Below are positions 5,599 to 11,993 of a stretch of 11,993 nucleotides of DNA, in pieces. Position 1 is the stretch's first letter. Each line of letters opens with the position of its first letter. The position numbers and the translations under genes were made by a program. This stretch comes from Nocardioidaceae bacterium. GTDB lineage: Bacteria > Actinomycetota > Actinomycetes > Propionibacteriales > Nocardioidaceae. The stretch spans positions 1-11,993 of the forward strand of contig JACCSH010000019.1 of assembly GCA_013813125.1 (NCBI GenBank). Direction: 5' to 3'. The notes under the pieces were generated by a model. The model was not told the DNA's origin. It saw nothing but the letters and a program-made list of their open reading frames with translations, and did not search any database.

Positions 5599-6410
5599 GT
5601 CCTTGCCTCCCGCCAGATGCCGCGCGACTGATAGGTCGTGCGCAGCACGTCGATTCGGTCAGTCATGATCGCATCCACCCCCATGTCGAGCAGCCGAGCG
5701 ATCTCATCGGCGCTGTCGACGGTCCAGACGTGGACCTGTTTGCCGAGCCGGTGAGCGGAGTCGATGAAGGTCGGTGTCACGATCCTGAGGTGGCCATGGC
5801 GGACCGGCACCTGAGCTGCTTGGGCGAAGCGGCCCAGAGCCTGGGCTCGCAAACGATGTGCCGGCAGCAGCCGTAGCGCGGCGACTCCGACAGCCGAATA
5901 TGCGGTCGCGACCCGCGGTCCCAGAAGCCGTCTCATCTCGCGCAGGTGACGTGGTGAGAACGAGGCGACGCAGACACGGTCCCAGGCACGGTGCCTGGCG
6001 ATCGTGGCCGCCAGAGGTGCCACCGCGGTGGCTGTCTTAGCGTCGATGTTGACACGTAGCTGCGGCCAGGTCGCCAGCACCAAGTCCAGCGTCGGGATCG
6101 GTTCGCGGCCGGCGATCAAGGCATGGCGCAGGTCGTCGTACTCGAGGTCTCGGATTCGGCCGACAGTGCCGGTGACCCGCTCCAGCGTGGCGTCGTGAAA
6201 GGCGACCAGCACGCCGTCGCGCGTGGCCTGTACGTCGGTCTCGACATAGCGGTAGCCGAGGTCGACCGCTGCCTGGAACGCGGCCAGGGAGTTCTCCAGG
6301 CCCGCGCCCTTGTGGCCGTTCGGCGCACCTCCGCCACGGTGGGCAAACGCGAGCGGCAGGCCGTCGTTGTCGAAGTAGGGATGGTCGACGGCTCGGAGCA
6401 ACCTGGGCAC
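5595..6410 (-). CDS. Glycerophosphodiester phosphodiesterase (GDPD)
   Basis: The 271-residue product hydrolyses glycerophosphodiesters to glycerol 3-phosphate and an alcohol, or a related phosphodiester. Numbered from the GTG at 6410, the GDPD motifs are AHRGGG (23-28, His24), GLENSLAAF (37-45, Glu39), YVETDVQATRDG (55-66, metal ligands Glu57 and Asp59), and LVAFHDATLERVTG (68-81, His72). A conserved C-terminal VHVWTVDSADEIARLLDMGVDAIMTD barrel end is also present. No signal peptide is seen. The frame is open to 6614, but that extension runs antisense into the zinc-ribbon gene and lacks family similarity. GTG 6410 has no good ribosome site, so the exact start is uncertain (TTG 6416 is possible). 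It overlaps the downstream transporter by ATGA. Confidence 0.88.
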   Translation of the reverse strand: MPRLLRAVDHPYFDNDGLPLAFAHRGGGAPNGHKGAGLENSLAAFQAAVDLGYRYVETDVQATRDGVLVAFHDATLERVTGTVGRIRDLEYDDLRHALIAGREPIPTLDLVLATWPQLRVNIDAKTATAVAPLAATIARHRAWDRVCVASFSPRHLREMRRLLGPRVATAYSAVGVAALRLLPAHRLRAQALGRFAQAAQVPVRHGHLRIVTPTFIDSAHRLGKQVHVWTVDSADEIARLLDMGVDAIMTDRIDVLRTTYQSRGIWREART

Positions 6411-6452
6411 ACGCAAGGATATGTCTGCTCGCCGCGCGCTGTCCCAAAGGAC

Positions 6453-6458
6453 TAACCT
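6453..6458 (+). promoter_or_regulatory. -10 element of the zinc-ribbon gene, leaderless geometry
   Basis: TAACCT fits TANNNT and ends 6 bases before ATG 6465. No Shine-Dalgarno precedes the ATG. It lies in the 54-base gap shared with the divergent phosphodiesterase gene. Confidence 0.5.
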
Positions 6459-6464
6459 GGCCGC

Positions 6465-6731
6465 ATGGACTCGATGGCTTGTCCGCAGTGCCAGGCACAG
6501 ATGACCCCCGAGCAGCGGGGTGGAGTCACTGTGAACCAGTGCTCGACTTGTGAGGGGCTTTTCATCCCGCGTTCGGAGCTCGGCGTGATGATCGAGCGAG
6601 AAAGCGAATGGCATCTGGCCTCCGGGCCTAGCACGCAGCCGATCCCGCGGATTGTTCCCGGCATGAGCGCTCCACCTACATATCCCGAGGCCAGGCAGGC
6701 TCGGTCCTACGTCGATGAGCTCTTCGGCTGA
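6465..6731 (+). CDS. Small TFIIB-type zinc-ribbon protein
   Basis: The 88-residue protein has CPQC (6-9) and CSTC (26-29), a four-cysteine zinc ribbon. It also has the GLFIPRSELG stretch seen in the zf-TFIIB (COG3809-like) family. The rest is Pro/Ser-rich and ends in a short helix (ARQARSYVDELFG). Such proteins are common in bacteria, and their role is unknown; nucleic acid or protein binding is only presumed. The first ATG fits the leaderless promoter; ATG 6474 (residue 4) is an alternative. It is transcribed away from the phosphodiesterase and converges on the MurA-like gene. Confidence 0.8.
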   Translation: MDSMACPQCQAQMTPEQRGGVTVNQCSTCEGLFIPRSELGVMIERESEWHLASGPSTQPIPRIVPGMSAPPTYPEARQARSYVDELFG

Positions 6732-6785
6732 CCGTGTCGTCTGAGGAGGCGGTCACGTCTAGCTCCGGAGCGCGCAACCGGCGGA

Positions 6786-8312
6786 TCAGATGTCGCGGAA
6801 CGTCTCGATCTGGGCGCCGAGGGCATTGAGCCGCTCAGCCAGATCCTCGTAGCCGCGGTTGATGACGTAGACGTTGCGCAGCACAGATGTGCCCTTAGCT
6901 GCCAACATGGCCAGCAAGATCACGACGGCAGGACGGAGCGCTGGCGGACACATCAGCTCGGCTGCCGACCAGTGGGTCGGGCCCTCTACCAGCACCCGAT
7001 GGGGGTCGAGCAACGTGACACCCGCACCCAGCTTGGTCAGCTCGGTGAGGTAGATCGCGCGGTTCTCGTAGACCCAGTCGTGGATCATCGTCTGGCCGTG
7101 GGCGGTGGCGGCGATGACGGCGAAGAAAGGCAGGTTGTCGATGTTGAGACCGGGGAACGGCATCGGGTGGATTTTGTCTATCGGAGCGTGCAGAGTCGAC
7201 TCTTGCGTCGTCAGGTCGATGAGGCGGGTTCGCCCGTTTCCGGCCAAGTACTCGTCGCTGCGCTCGTAGTTGAAACCCATCTCCTCGAGCAGGGCGAGCT
7301 CGATCTCGAGGAACTCGATGGGCACTCGACGGATCGTGATGCACGACGAGGTGACGATGGCCGCCGCCACCAGGCTCATTGCCTCGATCGGGTCCTCGGA
7401 GGGGGCGTAGTCGACGTCGACGTCTATCTCCGTCACACCATGGACGGTCAACGTCGTGGTGCCGACACCCTCGATGCGCACGCCCAGCTTCGAGAGGTAG
7501 AAGCACAGGTCCTGCACCATGTAGTTCGAGCTGGCGTTGCGGATGACGGTGACGCCGTCGTGGCGGGCCGCGGCAAGCAGCGCGTTCTCCGTCACGGTGT
7601 CACCCCGCTCGGTGAGCACGATCGGCCGCAACGGCGCAATCTGCGAGTCGACCTGCGCATGGTAGTAACCGTCGGTGGCGCTGATCTTGAGGCCGAATGG
7701 CCGCAGCGCAGTCAGGTGGGGCTCGACCGTACGGGTCCCCAGGTCGCAACCGCCTGCGTAGGGCAGTTCGAACGCCTCACGGTCGTGGAGGAGTGGGCCG
7801 AGGAACATGATGATGCTGCGAGTACGGCGGGCAGCCTCCTCGTCGATGCTGCTCAGGTCGAGCTGGTCGGGTGGGATCAACTCGAGGTCGTTGTCCCCGA
7901 GCCAGGTGGACTTGACCCCAATGCTGTTGAGAACCTCGAGGATGCGGTTGACCTCTTCGATGCGGGCCACTTTGCGGAGCGTCGTACGGCCCTTGTTGAG
8001 CAGTGACGCGCACAGCAGGGCCACTCCGGCGTTCTTGCTGGTCTTGACGTCGATCAAACCCGACAAGGTGGTGCCGCCGACCACCCGAAGGTGCATGAGC
8101 TCGGGTGCTCCCAGAGAGACGATGCCAGAGTCGAGCGCCTCGCCGATGCGAGCGAGAGTGTCCAGCGTGACGTTTTGATGACCCCGCTCGATCCGGTTGA
8201 GGGCGCTTTGGCTCGTGCCCAAGATGTCTGCGAGTTGAGCCTGGGTGTAGCCGCGATGCCGGCGAGCGTTGCGGATGAGATCACCGATGCGCTGCAAGTA
8301 GTCCCCGTTCAT
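6786..8312 (-). CDS. XRE HTH-enolpyruvyl transferase fusion (MurA-like)
   Basis: The 508-residue product joins an XRE-type helix-turn-helix (about 8-62: YTQAQLADILGTSQSALNRI, then ERG) to a complete UDP-GlcNAc enolpyruvyl transferase domain (about 74-506). MurA adds enolpyruvate from PEP to UDP-GlcNAc at the first committed step of peptidoglycan synthesis. Active-site features remain: K93-N94 in TSKNAGVALL, C189 in AGGCDLGTRTVEPHL (the fosfomycin-target Cys), R193, an Asp in LNIDNLPFFAVIA (392), YENRAIYL (415-422), and the C-terminal INRGYEDL. The enzyme part is near the usual 420 residues, so the HTH is extra. ATG 8312 is preferred because a TACGGT -10 box ends 6 bases upstream; a frame open to 8372 would cross the operator. 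Whether it is the main MurA or a paralogue cannot be told here. Confidence 0.88.
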   Translation of the reverse strand: MNGDYLQRIGDLIRNARRHRGYTQAQLADILGTSQSALNRIERGHQNVTLDTLARIGEALDSGIVSLGAPELMHLRVVGGTTLSGLIDVKTSKNAGVALLCASLLNKGRTTLRKVARIEEVNRILEVLNSIGVKSTWLGDNDLELIPPDQLDLSSIDEEAARRTRSIIMFLGPLLHDREAFELPYAGGCDLGTRTVEPHLTALRPFGLKISATDGYYHAQVDSQIAPLRPIVLTERGDTVTENALLAAARHDGVTVIRNASSNYMVQDLCFYLSKLGVRIEGVGTTTLTVHGVTEIDVDVDYAPSEDPIEAMSLVAAAIVTSSCITIRRVPIEFLEIELALLEEMGFNYERSDEYLAGNGRTRLIDLTTQESTLHAPIDKIHPMPFPGLNIDNLPFFAVIAATAHGQTMIHDWVYENRAIYLTELTKLGAGVTLLDPHRVLVEGPTHWSAAELMCPPALRPAVVILLAMLAAKGTSVLRNVYVINRGYEDLAERLNALGAQIETFRDI

Positions 8313-8318
8313 GCCACC

Positions 8319-8324
8319 ACCGTA
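8319..8324 (-). promoter_or_regulatory. -10 element of the MurA-like gene
   Basis: On the minus strand TACGGT ends 6 bases before ATG 8312, the leaderless spacing. A weak -35 (TTTACC, 8348-8343) lies 18 bases further upstream. Confidence 0.45.
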
Positions 8325-8340
8325 TCTCATATCTGAGATA
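8323..8340. promoter_or_regulatory. Palindromic operator TATCTCA-TATC-TGAGATA
   Basis: A perfect 7-bp inverted repeat with a 4-base centre occupies the spacer between the putative -35 and -10 of the MurA-like gene and touches the -10. Its size and A/T content are unlike the surrounding sequence and suit a dimeric XRE repressor. The simplest reading is autoregulation by the HTH domain encoded just downstream. Confidence 0.6.
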
Positions 8341-8391
8341 GCGGTAAAGGCCACGCCGACGACTCTGTCCACCGTCTAGAGTCGCCCCACC

Positions 8392-9438
8392 ATGTGTGCC
8401 GCAGTCGTGAGCGAGTCGCAGCTCGTCTTCACTTTGGCGGACCGATCTCGCTCCCTCGCCGCGGTATCGCTTGAGTGTGCCCAGGAGATCACCGGCCAGC
8501 GTCGCTTTCGCCGTGCGGTCGGGGGATGGCAGCTGAGCCTGGCCAGACCATCGCTGCATCGGGTCGAGTACAAGCTCCTCGTCACGACCCGCGAGGGAGC
8601 CAGCCAGGTCGGGTGTGACCCCGAGAACAACGAGCGGGTACGGACGGCCTTCGGGGAGCGAAGCGTTGTGCACATGCCGCACTACCGGGCGCCGACTTGG
8701 CTTCACGACCGCGCTGAGTCGGGCTCGCTCGAGCGACTTACCCACACCGACCGATCCCTCGGCGACGTGCCGATCACTTTGTGGTCAGCGCCGGGGTTGA
8801 CCAAGGACACGACAGCGCCACTGCTTGTCGTGCACGACGGACCTGAGTACGTCGACCTGGCCGGCTTGACGACGTACGCCGAGGCCATGGTCGCTCGTGG
8901 CACGCTGCCGACGTTCAGGATGGCGCTCATGCAGCCCGTTTTGCGCGACGAGTGGTACTCCGCCAACCCCGACTACATCGCTGCCACCTTCGACGTGCTG
9001 GACCGGCTCGCGGACGCCTACAGCACATCAGCCGATCCGGTGGTGATGGGCGCCAGCCTCGGCGGGCTGAGCGCCCTACTGGTCGCGCTGCATGACAGAT
9101 CGAGCTTCGTCGGAGTTCTCAGCCAGTCTGGGTCCTTCTTCCAGCCCCGGCTGGACTCCCAGGAGTCGTCGTACCCCTTCTTCTCGCGCGTGACGAGCGC
9201 CGTGCGAGCCGTGGTGGACTCCCCATCGGCCCCCCGGCGGCTGGTTGTGGCGATGACGTGCGGGGCTATGGAGGAGAACTTCGCCAACAACGACGCGATG
9301 GCTGCCTGTCTTGACCGCCAGGGACACCAGGTCACGTTTCGGTCGGTGCCGGATCTGCACAACTACACGGCCTGGCGAGACAGTCTCGACCCGACGATGA
9401 CCGATCTGTTGCGACACGTGTGGGGTAGGCGAGGATGA
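8392..9438 (+). CDS. Enterochelin esterase-like alpha/beta hydrolase
   Basis: The 348-residue protein has an N-terminal beta-rich segment (about 10-105) resembling the CBM48/E-set domain before Fes-type esterases. An esterase D-like alpha/beta hydrolase follows (about 120-345). The nucleophile elbow is MGASLGGLSALL with Ser222; a C-terminal DLHNYTAWRDSL supplies His323; an acid near Glu294 (CGAMEEN) is likely. No signal peptide is seen, so it is probably cytoplasmic. Fes enzymes cleave siderophore esters, but no siderophore genes are visible, so the substrate is unknown. The ATG has no ribosome site; TAGAGT (8377-8382) nine bases upstream could be its -10. It diverges from the MurA-like gene and is 4 bases from the next esterase gene. 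Confidence 0.8.
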   Translation: MCAAVVSESQLVFTLADRSRSLAAVSLECAQEITGQRRFRRAVGGWQLSLARPSLHRVEYKLLVTTREGASQVGCDPENNERVRTAFGERSVVHMPHYRAPTWLHDRAESGSLERLTHTDRSLGDVPITLWSAPGLTKDTTAPLLVVHDGPEYVDLAGLTTYAEAMVARGTLPTFRMALMQPVLRDEWYSANPDYIAATFDVLDRLADAYSTSADPVVMGASLGGLSALLVALHDRSSFVGVLSQSGSFFQPRLDSQESSYPFFSRVTSAVRAVVDSPSAPRRLVVAMTCGAMEENFANNDAMAACLDRQGHQVTFRSVPDLHNYTAWRDSLDPTMTDLLRHVWGRRG

Positions 9439-9442
9439 GCGC

Positions 9443-10189
9443 GTGAGACGCGAGCAGGTGGAGTTGCCCCTGCCAGGCGGTGATGCCAGCCTGTCGCTTA
9501 TCGCCTACGGCAGCTACGGCAGACCCGTTCTGGTGTTTCCCAGTGAAGCGGGCCGAGCCACAGATTTCGAGAACAACGGCATGGTGGGCGCGGTCACCGA
9601 TCTGATCCAGGCAGGGCGGGTGAAGCTCTACTGCCTCGACTCGTTGGACGCCTACAGCTGGGCGGACGCCACCGCACCCCTCGAGGAGCGGGCCCGACGC
9701 CATGGCCTCTACACCGAGTGGCTGGTCTCGCAGGTGATCCCGTGGGTTACGGCCGACACCGGTGGGGGAGGGGAGCTCATGGGCCTCGGCGCCAGCATGG
9801 GCGGCTATCACGCGGTGCACTTCGCCTTACAGCGGGCCGACCTCATGCCGCTTGCCATCGGGCTGTCCGGCAACTACGACGCGAGCTCGTGGCGAGGATG
9901 GGGAGACCGCGGCGACGCGACGTACTTCGCGAACCCCACCGATTACGTCGCGAACCTTCATGGCGACCATCTCGACTGGCTGCGGCATCGGCTGTCGGTA
10001 CTGCTGGTCTGTGGCCAGGGGGCCTGGGAGGTGGACCCGACAGGGGCCTTGCCCTCGACGCAGAAGATGGCGACGCTGCTGAAGGACAAGGGCATCCGCT
10101 GCGAACTCGACCTGTGGGGCCATGACGTCGCCCATGACTGGCCGTGGTGGCAACGACAGTTGGCTCACCACCTGCCGCGGTTCTGTTGA
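9443..10189 (+). CDS. Esterase family protein (alpha/beta hydrolase)
   Basis: The 248-residue product is a compact esterase D-type hydrolase. GLGASMGGYHAV (115-125) contains the nucleophile Ser118. GAWEVD (193-198) may give the acid, and LWGHDVAHDWPWWQRQL gives the catalytic His (227 or 231). No signal peptide is seen. The GTG at 9443 has GAGGA (9431-9435) 7 bases upstream and lies 4 bases after the first esterase gene. Two different esterases in tandem before a ligase gene suggest consecutive steps on one metabolite, or hydrolase and acyl-transfer roles; this is inference. Confidence 0.8.
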   Translation: MRREQVELPLPGGDASLSLIAYGSYGRPVLVFPSEAGRATDFENNGMVGAVTDLIQAGRVKLYCLDSLDAYSWADATAPLEERARRHGLYTEWLVSQVIPWVTADTGGGGELMGLGASMGGYHAVHFALQRADLMPLAIGLSGNYDASSWRGWGDRGDATYFANPTDYVANLHGDHLDWLRHRLSVLLVCGQGAWEVDPTGALPSTQKMATLLKDKGIRCELDLWGHDVAHDWPWWQRQLAHHLPRFC

Positions 10190-10223
10190 AAACCCCAGCT
10201 GACACTGATCTCGGGAGAGGAGC

Positions 10224-11474
10224 ATGATGACCCAACCTCGCCGGCACCTCGTCGGACTCCTGCTCGGCATGGAGGAGGACTGGCCGCGCGCCTTCGAGTC
10301 GATCGTCGAGCGGCTCGGAGTCTTCAGCTACGCCGGTCAGCGCCACGCCATCGACATCGAACGGGTCCGGATCGAGCCGTTCAACCTGCGCGACAAGGCC
10401 CGCCACGATCTGGTGATCGACCGCCTCGCCTACTGGTACTACCATCCGCGCGAGTGGCTCAAGAAGATCACCCTGATGGACGACGTCTACCTGTTGAACT
10501 CGCCGTTCACCTTCCAGTCGATGGAGAAGCACTCGGCCTACTGCGCGATGATGCGTCTGGGCCTGAAGGTGCCCGAGACGGTCCTCGTTCCCTACAAGAA
10601 CCCGATCGACAACGTTCGTTGGTCGTACACGGCGTCGCGCTACAACCAGCCCTTCGACCTCGAGGAGATCGCTCACCGGATGGGCTACCCGATGTACATG
10701 AAGCCGTTCGACGGAGGCGCCTGGCGAGGGGTCTCGAGGATCAATCACGACGACGACCTATGGGCGGCCTACAACCAGTCCGGTGAGATGCTCATGCACC
10801 TGCAGAAGGCCGTCGAGCCGTACGACGTTTTCGCCCGGGCATTGACGATCGGGCCGGAGTCGATGGTGATGAACTTCAAGCCCGACGAGCCGATGCACAA
10901 CCGGTATGCGGTAGACCATGACTTCTTGTCGCCGGCGGTGGGCCTGGAGGCGACCACGATCGCCCAGACAGTCAATGCCTTCTTCCGCTGGGAGTTCAAC
11001 TCGTGCGAGATGTTGGTCCAAGGCGACTCCGTGGTGCCGATCGACTATGCCAACGCGTGTCCAGACGTGGCGGTGACGTCGCTGCACTACTACTTCCCCT
11101 GGGCTATGCGCACCCTGGTGAAGTGGACGGCGTTCTGTGTTGCGTCCGACCGGCCGGTTCGTCCCCACGTCGAGCCAGCGGAATGGTTCGCCGTTGCCGA
11201 CGACCCCGATTTGGGTTATGACGCCAAGCTGGCTGCCTATTCACGCTTGTCCGACTCGTACTTCGAAAAAGAGCGTTATGACGAGTTCTGTGCGCAGGCT
11301 CTGCCCTCCATCGACGAGCTGGTGACGGAATGGGTGGGCTCACCGGCGTTCGACGACCTGCTTACCTCCACCGTGGTCAGCACTTATCCCGCCGCCGAGG
11401 TCGACCGCTTCCTCGCGCATTTCCGCGGCCTGCTGGCGCTCTGGGTCGCTGACAACGCTGCTGCTTCAGCCTGA
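10224..11474 (+). CDS. ATP-grasp domain protein (predicted carboxylate ligase)
   Basis: The 416-residue protein looks like an ATP-grasp ligase, which activates a carboxylate as acyl phosphate and joins it to an amine or thiol. GYPMYMKPFDGGAWRGV (154-170) gives the ATP-binding Lys160 and glycine-rich loop. EPYDVFARALTIG (198-210) resembles the middle strand. VVPIDYANACPD (270-281) holds the Asp274/Asn277 metal-binding pair near the end of the fold. A helical C-terminal extension (about 320-416) has no function I recognise. The ATG at 10224 follows GGGAGAGGAG; ATG 10227 is an in-frame alternative. It is 34 bases after the esterase gene, and its stop overlaps the next start (TGATG). The substrate is unknown; its amino-acid or peptide nature is inferred only from the superfamily. 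Confidence 0.78.
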   Translation: MMTQPRRHLVGLLLGMEEDWPRAFESIVERLGVFSYAGQRHAIDIERVRIEPFNLRDKARHDLVIDRLAYWYYHPREWLKKITLMDDVYLLNSPFTFQSMEKHSAYCAMMRLGLKVPETVLVPYKNPIDNVRWSYTASRYNQPFDLEEIAHRMGYPMYMKPFDGGAWRGVSRINHDDDLWAAYNQSGEMLMHLQKAVEPYDVFARALTIGPESMVMNFKPDEPMHNRYAVDHDFLSPAVGLEATTIAQTVNAFFRWEFNSCEMLVQGDSVVPIDYANACPDVAVTSLHYYFPWAMRTLVKWTAFCVASDRPVRPHVEPAEWFAVADDPDLGYDAKLAAYSRLSDSYFEKERYDEFCAQALPSIDELVTEWVGSPAFDDLLTSTVVSTYPAAEVDRFLAHFRGLLALWVADNAAASA

Positions 11475-11993
11475 TGCCGGGCGACGATGGCGACACGACC
11501 CTGGCAGATCGGATGCGCATCGACGCGGCCGACGAGGAGCACCTCTACGCCAACCTGATGCGGTCTATGGCCGACGACTGGGAGGCAGGAGGCCCTACTC
11601 GCCAGATCTGCCGGGGATGGGAGGACGCTCCCGAAACCGCCCTCGTGCAACTGCGCCTCCTGGCCGGAGTATTTCGGATCGTGTTGAGCGGTCGCGCCCC
11701 TGAACTGGTGCCGTTCTATCGCTGTCTGGGTGGTCAGGCGCCTCCAGACGAGGCATGGCCTGCTGTACGCCACGTGCTCGAGCGTCATACCTTCGAACTC
11801 CATGGGGCACTGGCCGTGGCGCCCCAGACGAACGAGGTGGGCCGCTCCACGGCTCTGCTGGTGGGTCTGTTCGAAGCCGTACGGCGAACCGGCTTGACGC
11901 GCATCCGGCTCCTGGAACCGGGCGCCAGTGCCGGCCTCAACTTGTTGGTGGACCAGTTCCTGTTCGTCAACCAGAACTGGAGGTTCGGTCCGA
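11474..11993 (+). CDS. DUF2332 family protein (partial, 3' end outside window)
   Basis: The frame is open from ATG 11474 to the window edge (173 residues seen). It shares its first A with the TGA of the ATP-grasp gene, so the two are probably coupled. Family blocks are RAPELVPFYRCLGG (74-87), APQTNEVGRSTAL (116-128), and RLLEPGASAGLNLLVDQF (145-162). The last glycine-rich strand-loop resembles motif I of SAM-dependent methyltransferases, so a Rossmann-like methyltransferase role is possible. DUF2332 proteins, however, have no established function known to me. ATG 11504 (MRIDAADEEHLY) is a possible later start. Confidence 0.8.
   Translation, partial: MPGDDGDTTLADRMRIDAADEEHLYANLMRSMADDWEAGGPTRQICRGWEDAPETALVQLRLLAGVFRIVLSGRAPELVPFYRCLGGQAPPDEAWPAVRHVLERHTFELHGALAVAPQTNEVGRSTALLVGLFEAVRRTGLTRIRLLEPGASAGLNLLVDQFLFVNQNWRFGP

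Noticed and set aside
6411..6614. 68-residue N-terminal extension of the phosphodiesterase
   Set aside because: It is antisense to the zinc-ribbon gene and its promoter and has no similarity to the GDPD family.
6762..6771. Perfect palindrome GCTCCGGAGC between the convergent zinc-ribbon and MurA-like genes
   Set aside because: There is no loop and no T-run on either strand, so it cannot be called a terminator; a 10-bp GC-rich palindrome can be chance.
6972..8006. Plus-strand open frame of 344 codons opposite the MurA-like gene
   Set aside because: It is a codon-phase shadow of a well-supported gene on the other strand, has no family motifs and no ribosome site.
8313..8372. 20-residue N-terminal extension of the MurA-like protein
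   Set aside because: It would place the -10 box and the palindromic operator inside the coding region; ATG 8312 gives a normal XRE domain start.
1..11993. Search for CRISPR arrays, insertion sequences, attachment sites or toxin-antitoxin pairs
   Set aside because: No regularly spaced repeats, transposase motifs, terminal repeats or small toxin-like gene pairs were seen. The region reads as stable chromosome.

Overview
The window looks like a chromosomal segment of a high-GC Actinomycetota. The evidence is strong G/C bias at codon third positions, GTG starts, -10 boxes placed for leaderless transcripts, an RbpA gene, and a SigR-type promoter. The lnt - ppm - fxsA / rbpA block resembles the Rv2053c-Rv2050 neighbourhood of Mycobacterium tuberculosis as I recall it. 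I lean weakly towards Propionibacteriales/Nocardioidaceae-like relatives, but the sequence alone does not settle the family.

Left part (1-886): the last codons of an unidentified gene overlap kal, the 3-aminobutyryl-CoA ammonia-lyase of lysine fermentation. A 442-base gene-free stretch follows. It holds a perfect inverted repeat, a set of nested stem-loops with a possible pseudoknot, and a hairpin plus T-run resembling an intrinsic terminator. I read it as a candidate structured non-coding RNA of about 240 nt that I cannot assign to a known family.

Lipoprotein/mannolipid block (887-4033): lnt (apolipoprotein N-acyltransferase) has a leaderless-type promoter and overlaps ppm (polyprenol-phosphate mannosyl transferase) by GTGA. 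Next comes fxsA, then the convergent rbpA, which carries a full GGGAAT-N18-GTT SigR (thiol-oxidative stress) promoter.

Middle (4222-6731): a glycerophosphodiester phosphodiesterase gene and a UMF1-type MFS transporter gene form a translationally coupled minus-strand pair. A small TFIIB-type zinc-ribbon gene diverges from them with its own leaderless promoter.

Right part (6786-11993): an XRE helix-turn-helix domain is fused to a MurA-type enolpyruvyl transferase with the catalytic Lys, Asn and Cys retained. A perfect 7+4+7 palindrome sits between its putative -35 and -10. Divergently transcribed is a tight four-gene cluster: enterochelin-esterase-like hydrolase, second esterase, ATP-grasp ligase-like protein, and a DUF2332 protein cut by the window end. 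This cluster is the best candidate for an undescribed pathway. Its substrate cannot be read from the sequence.
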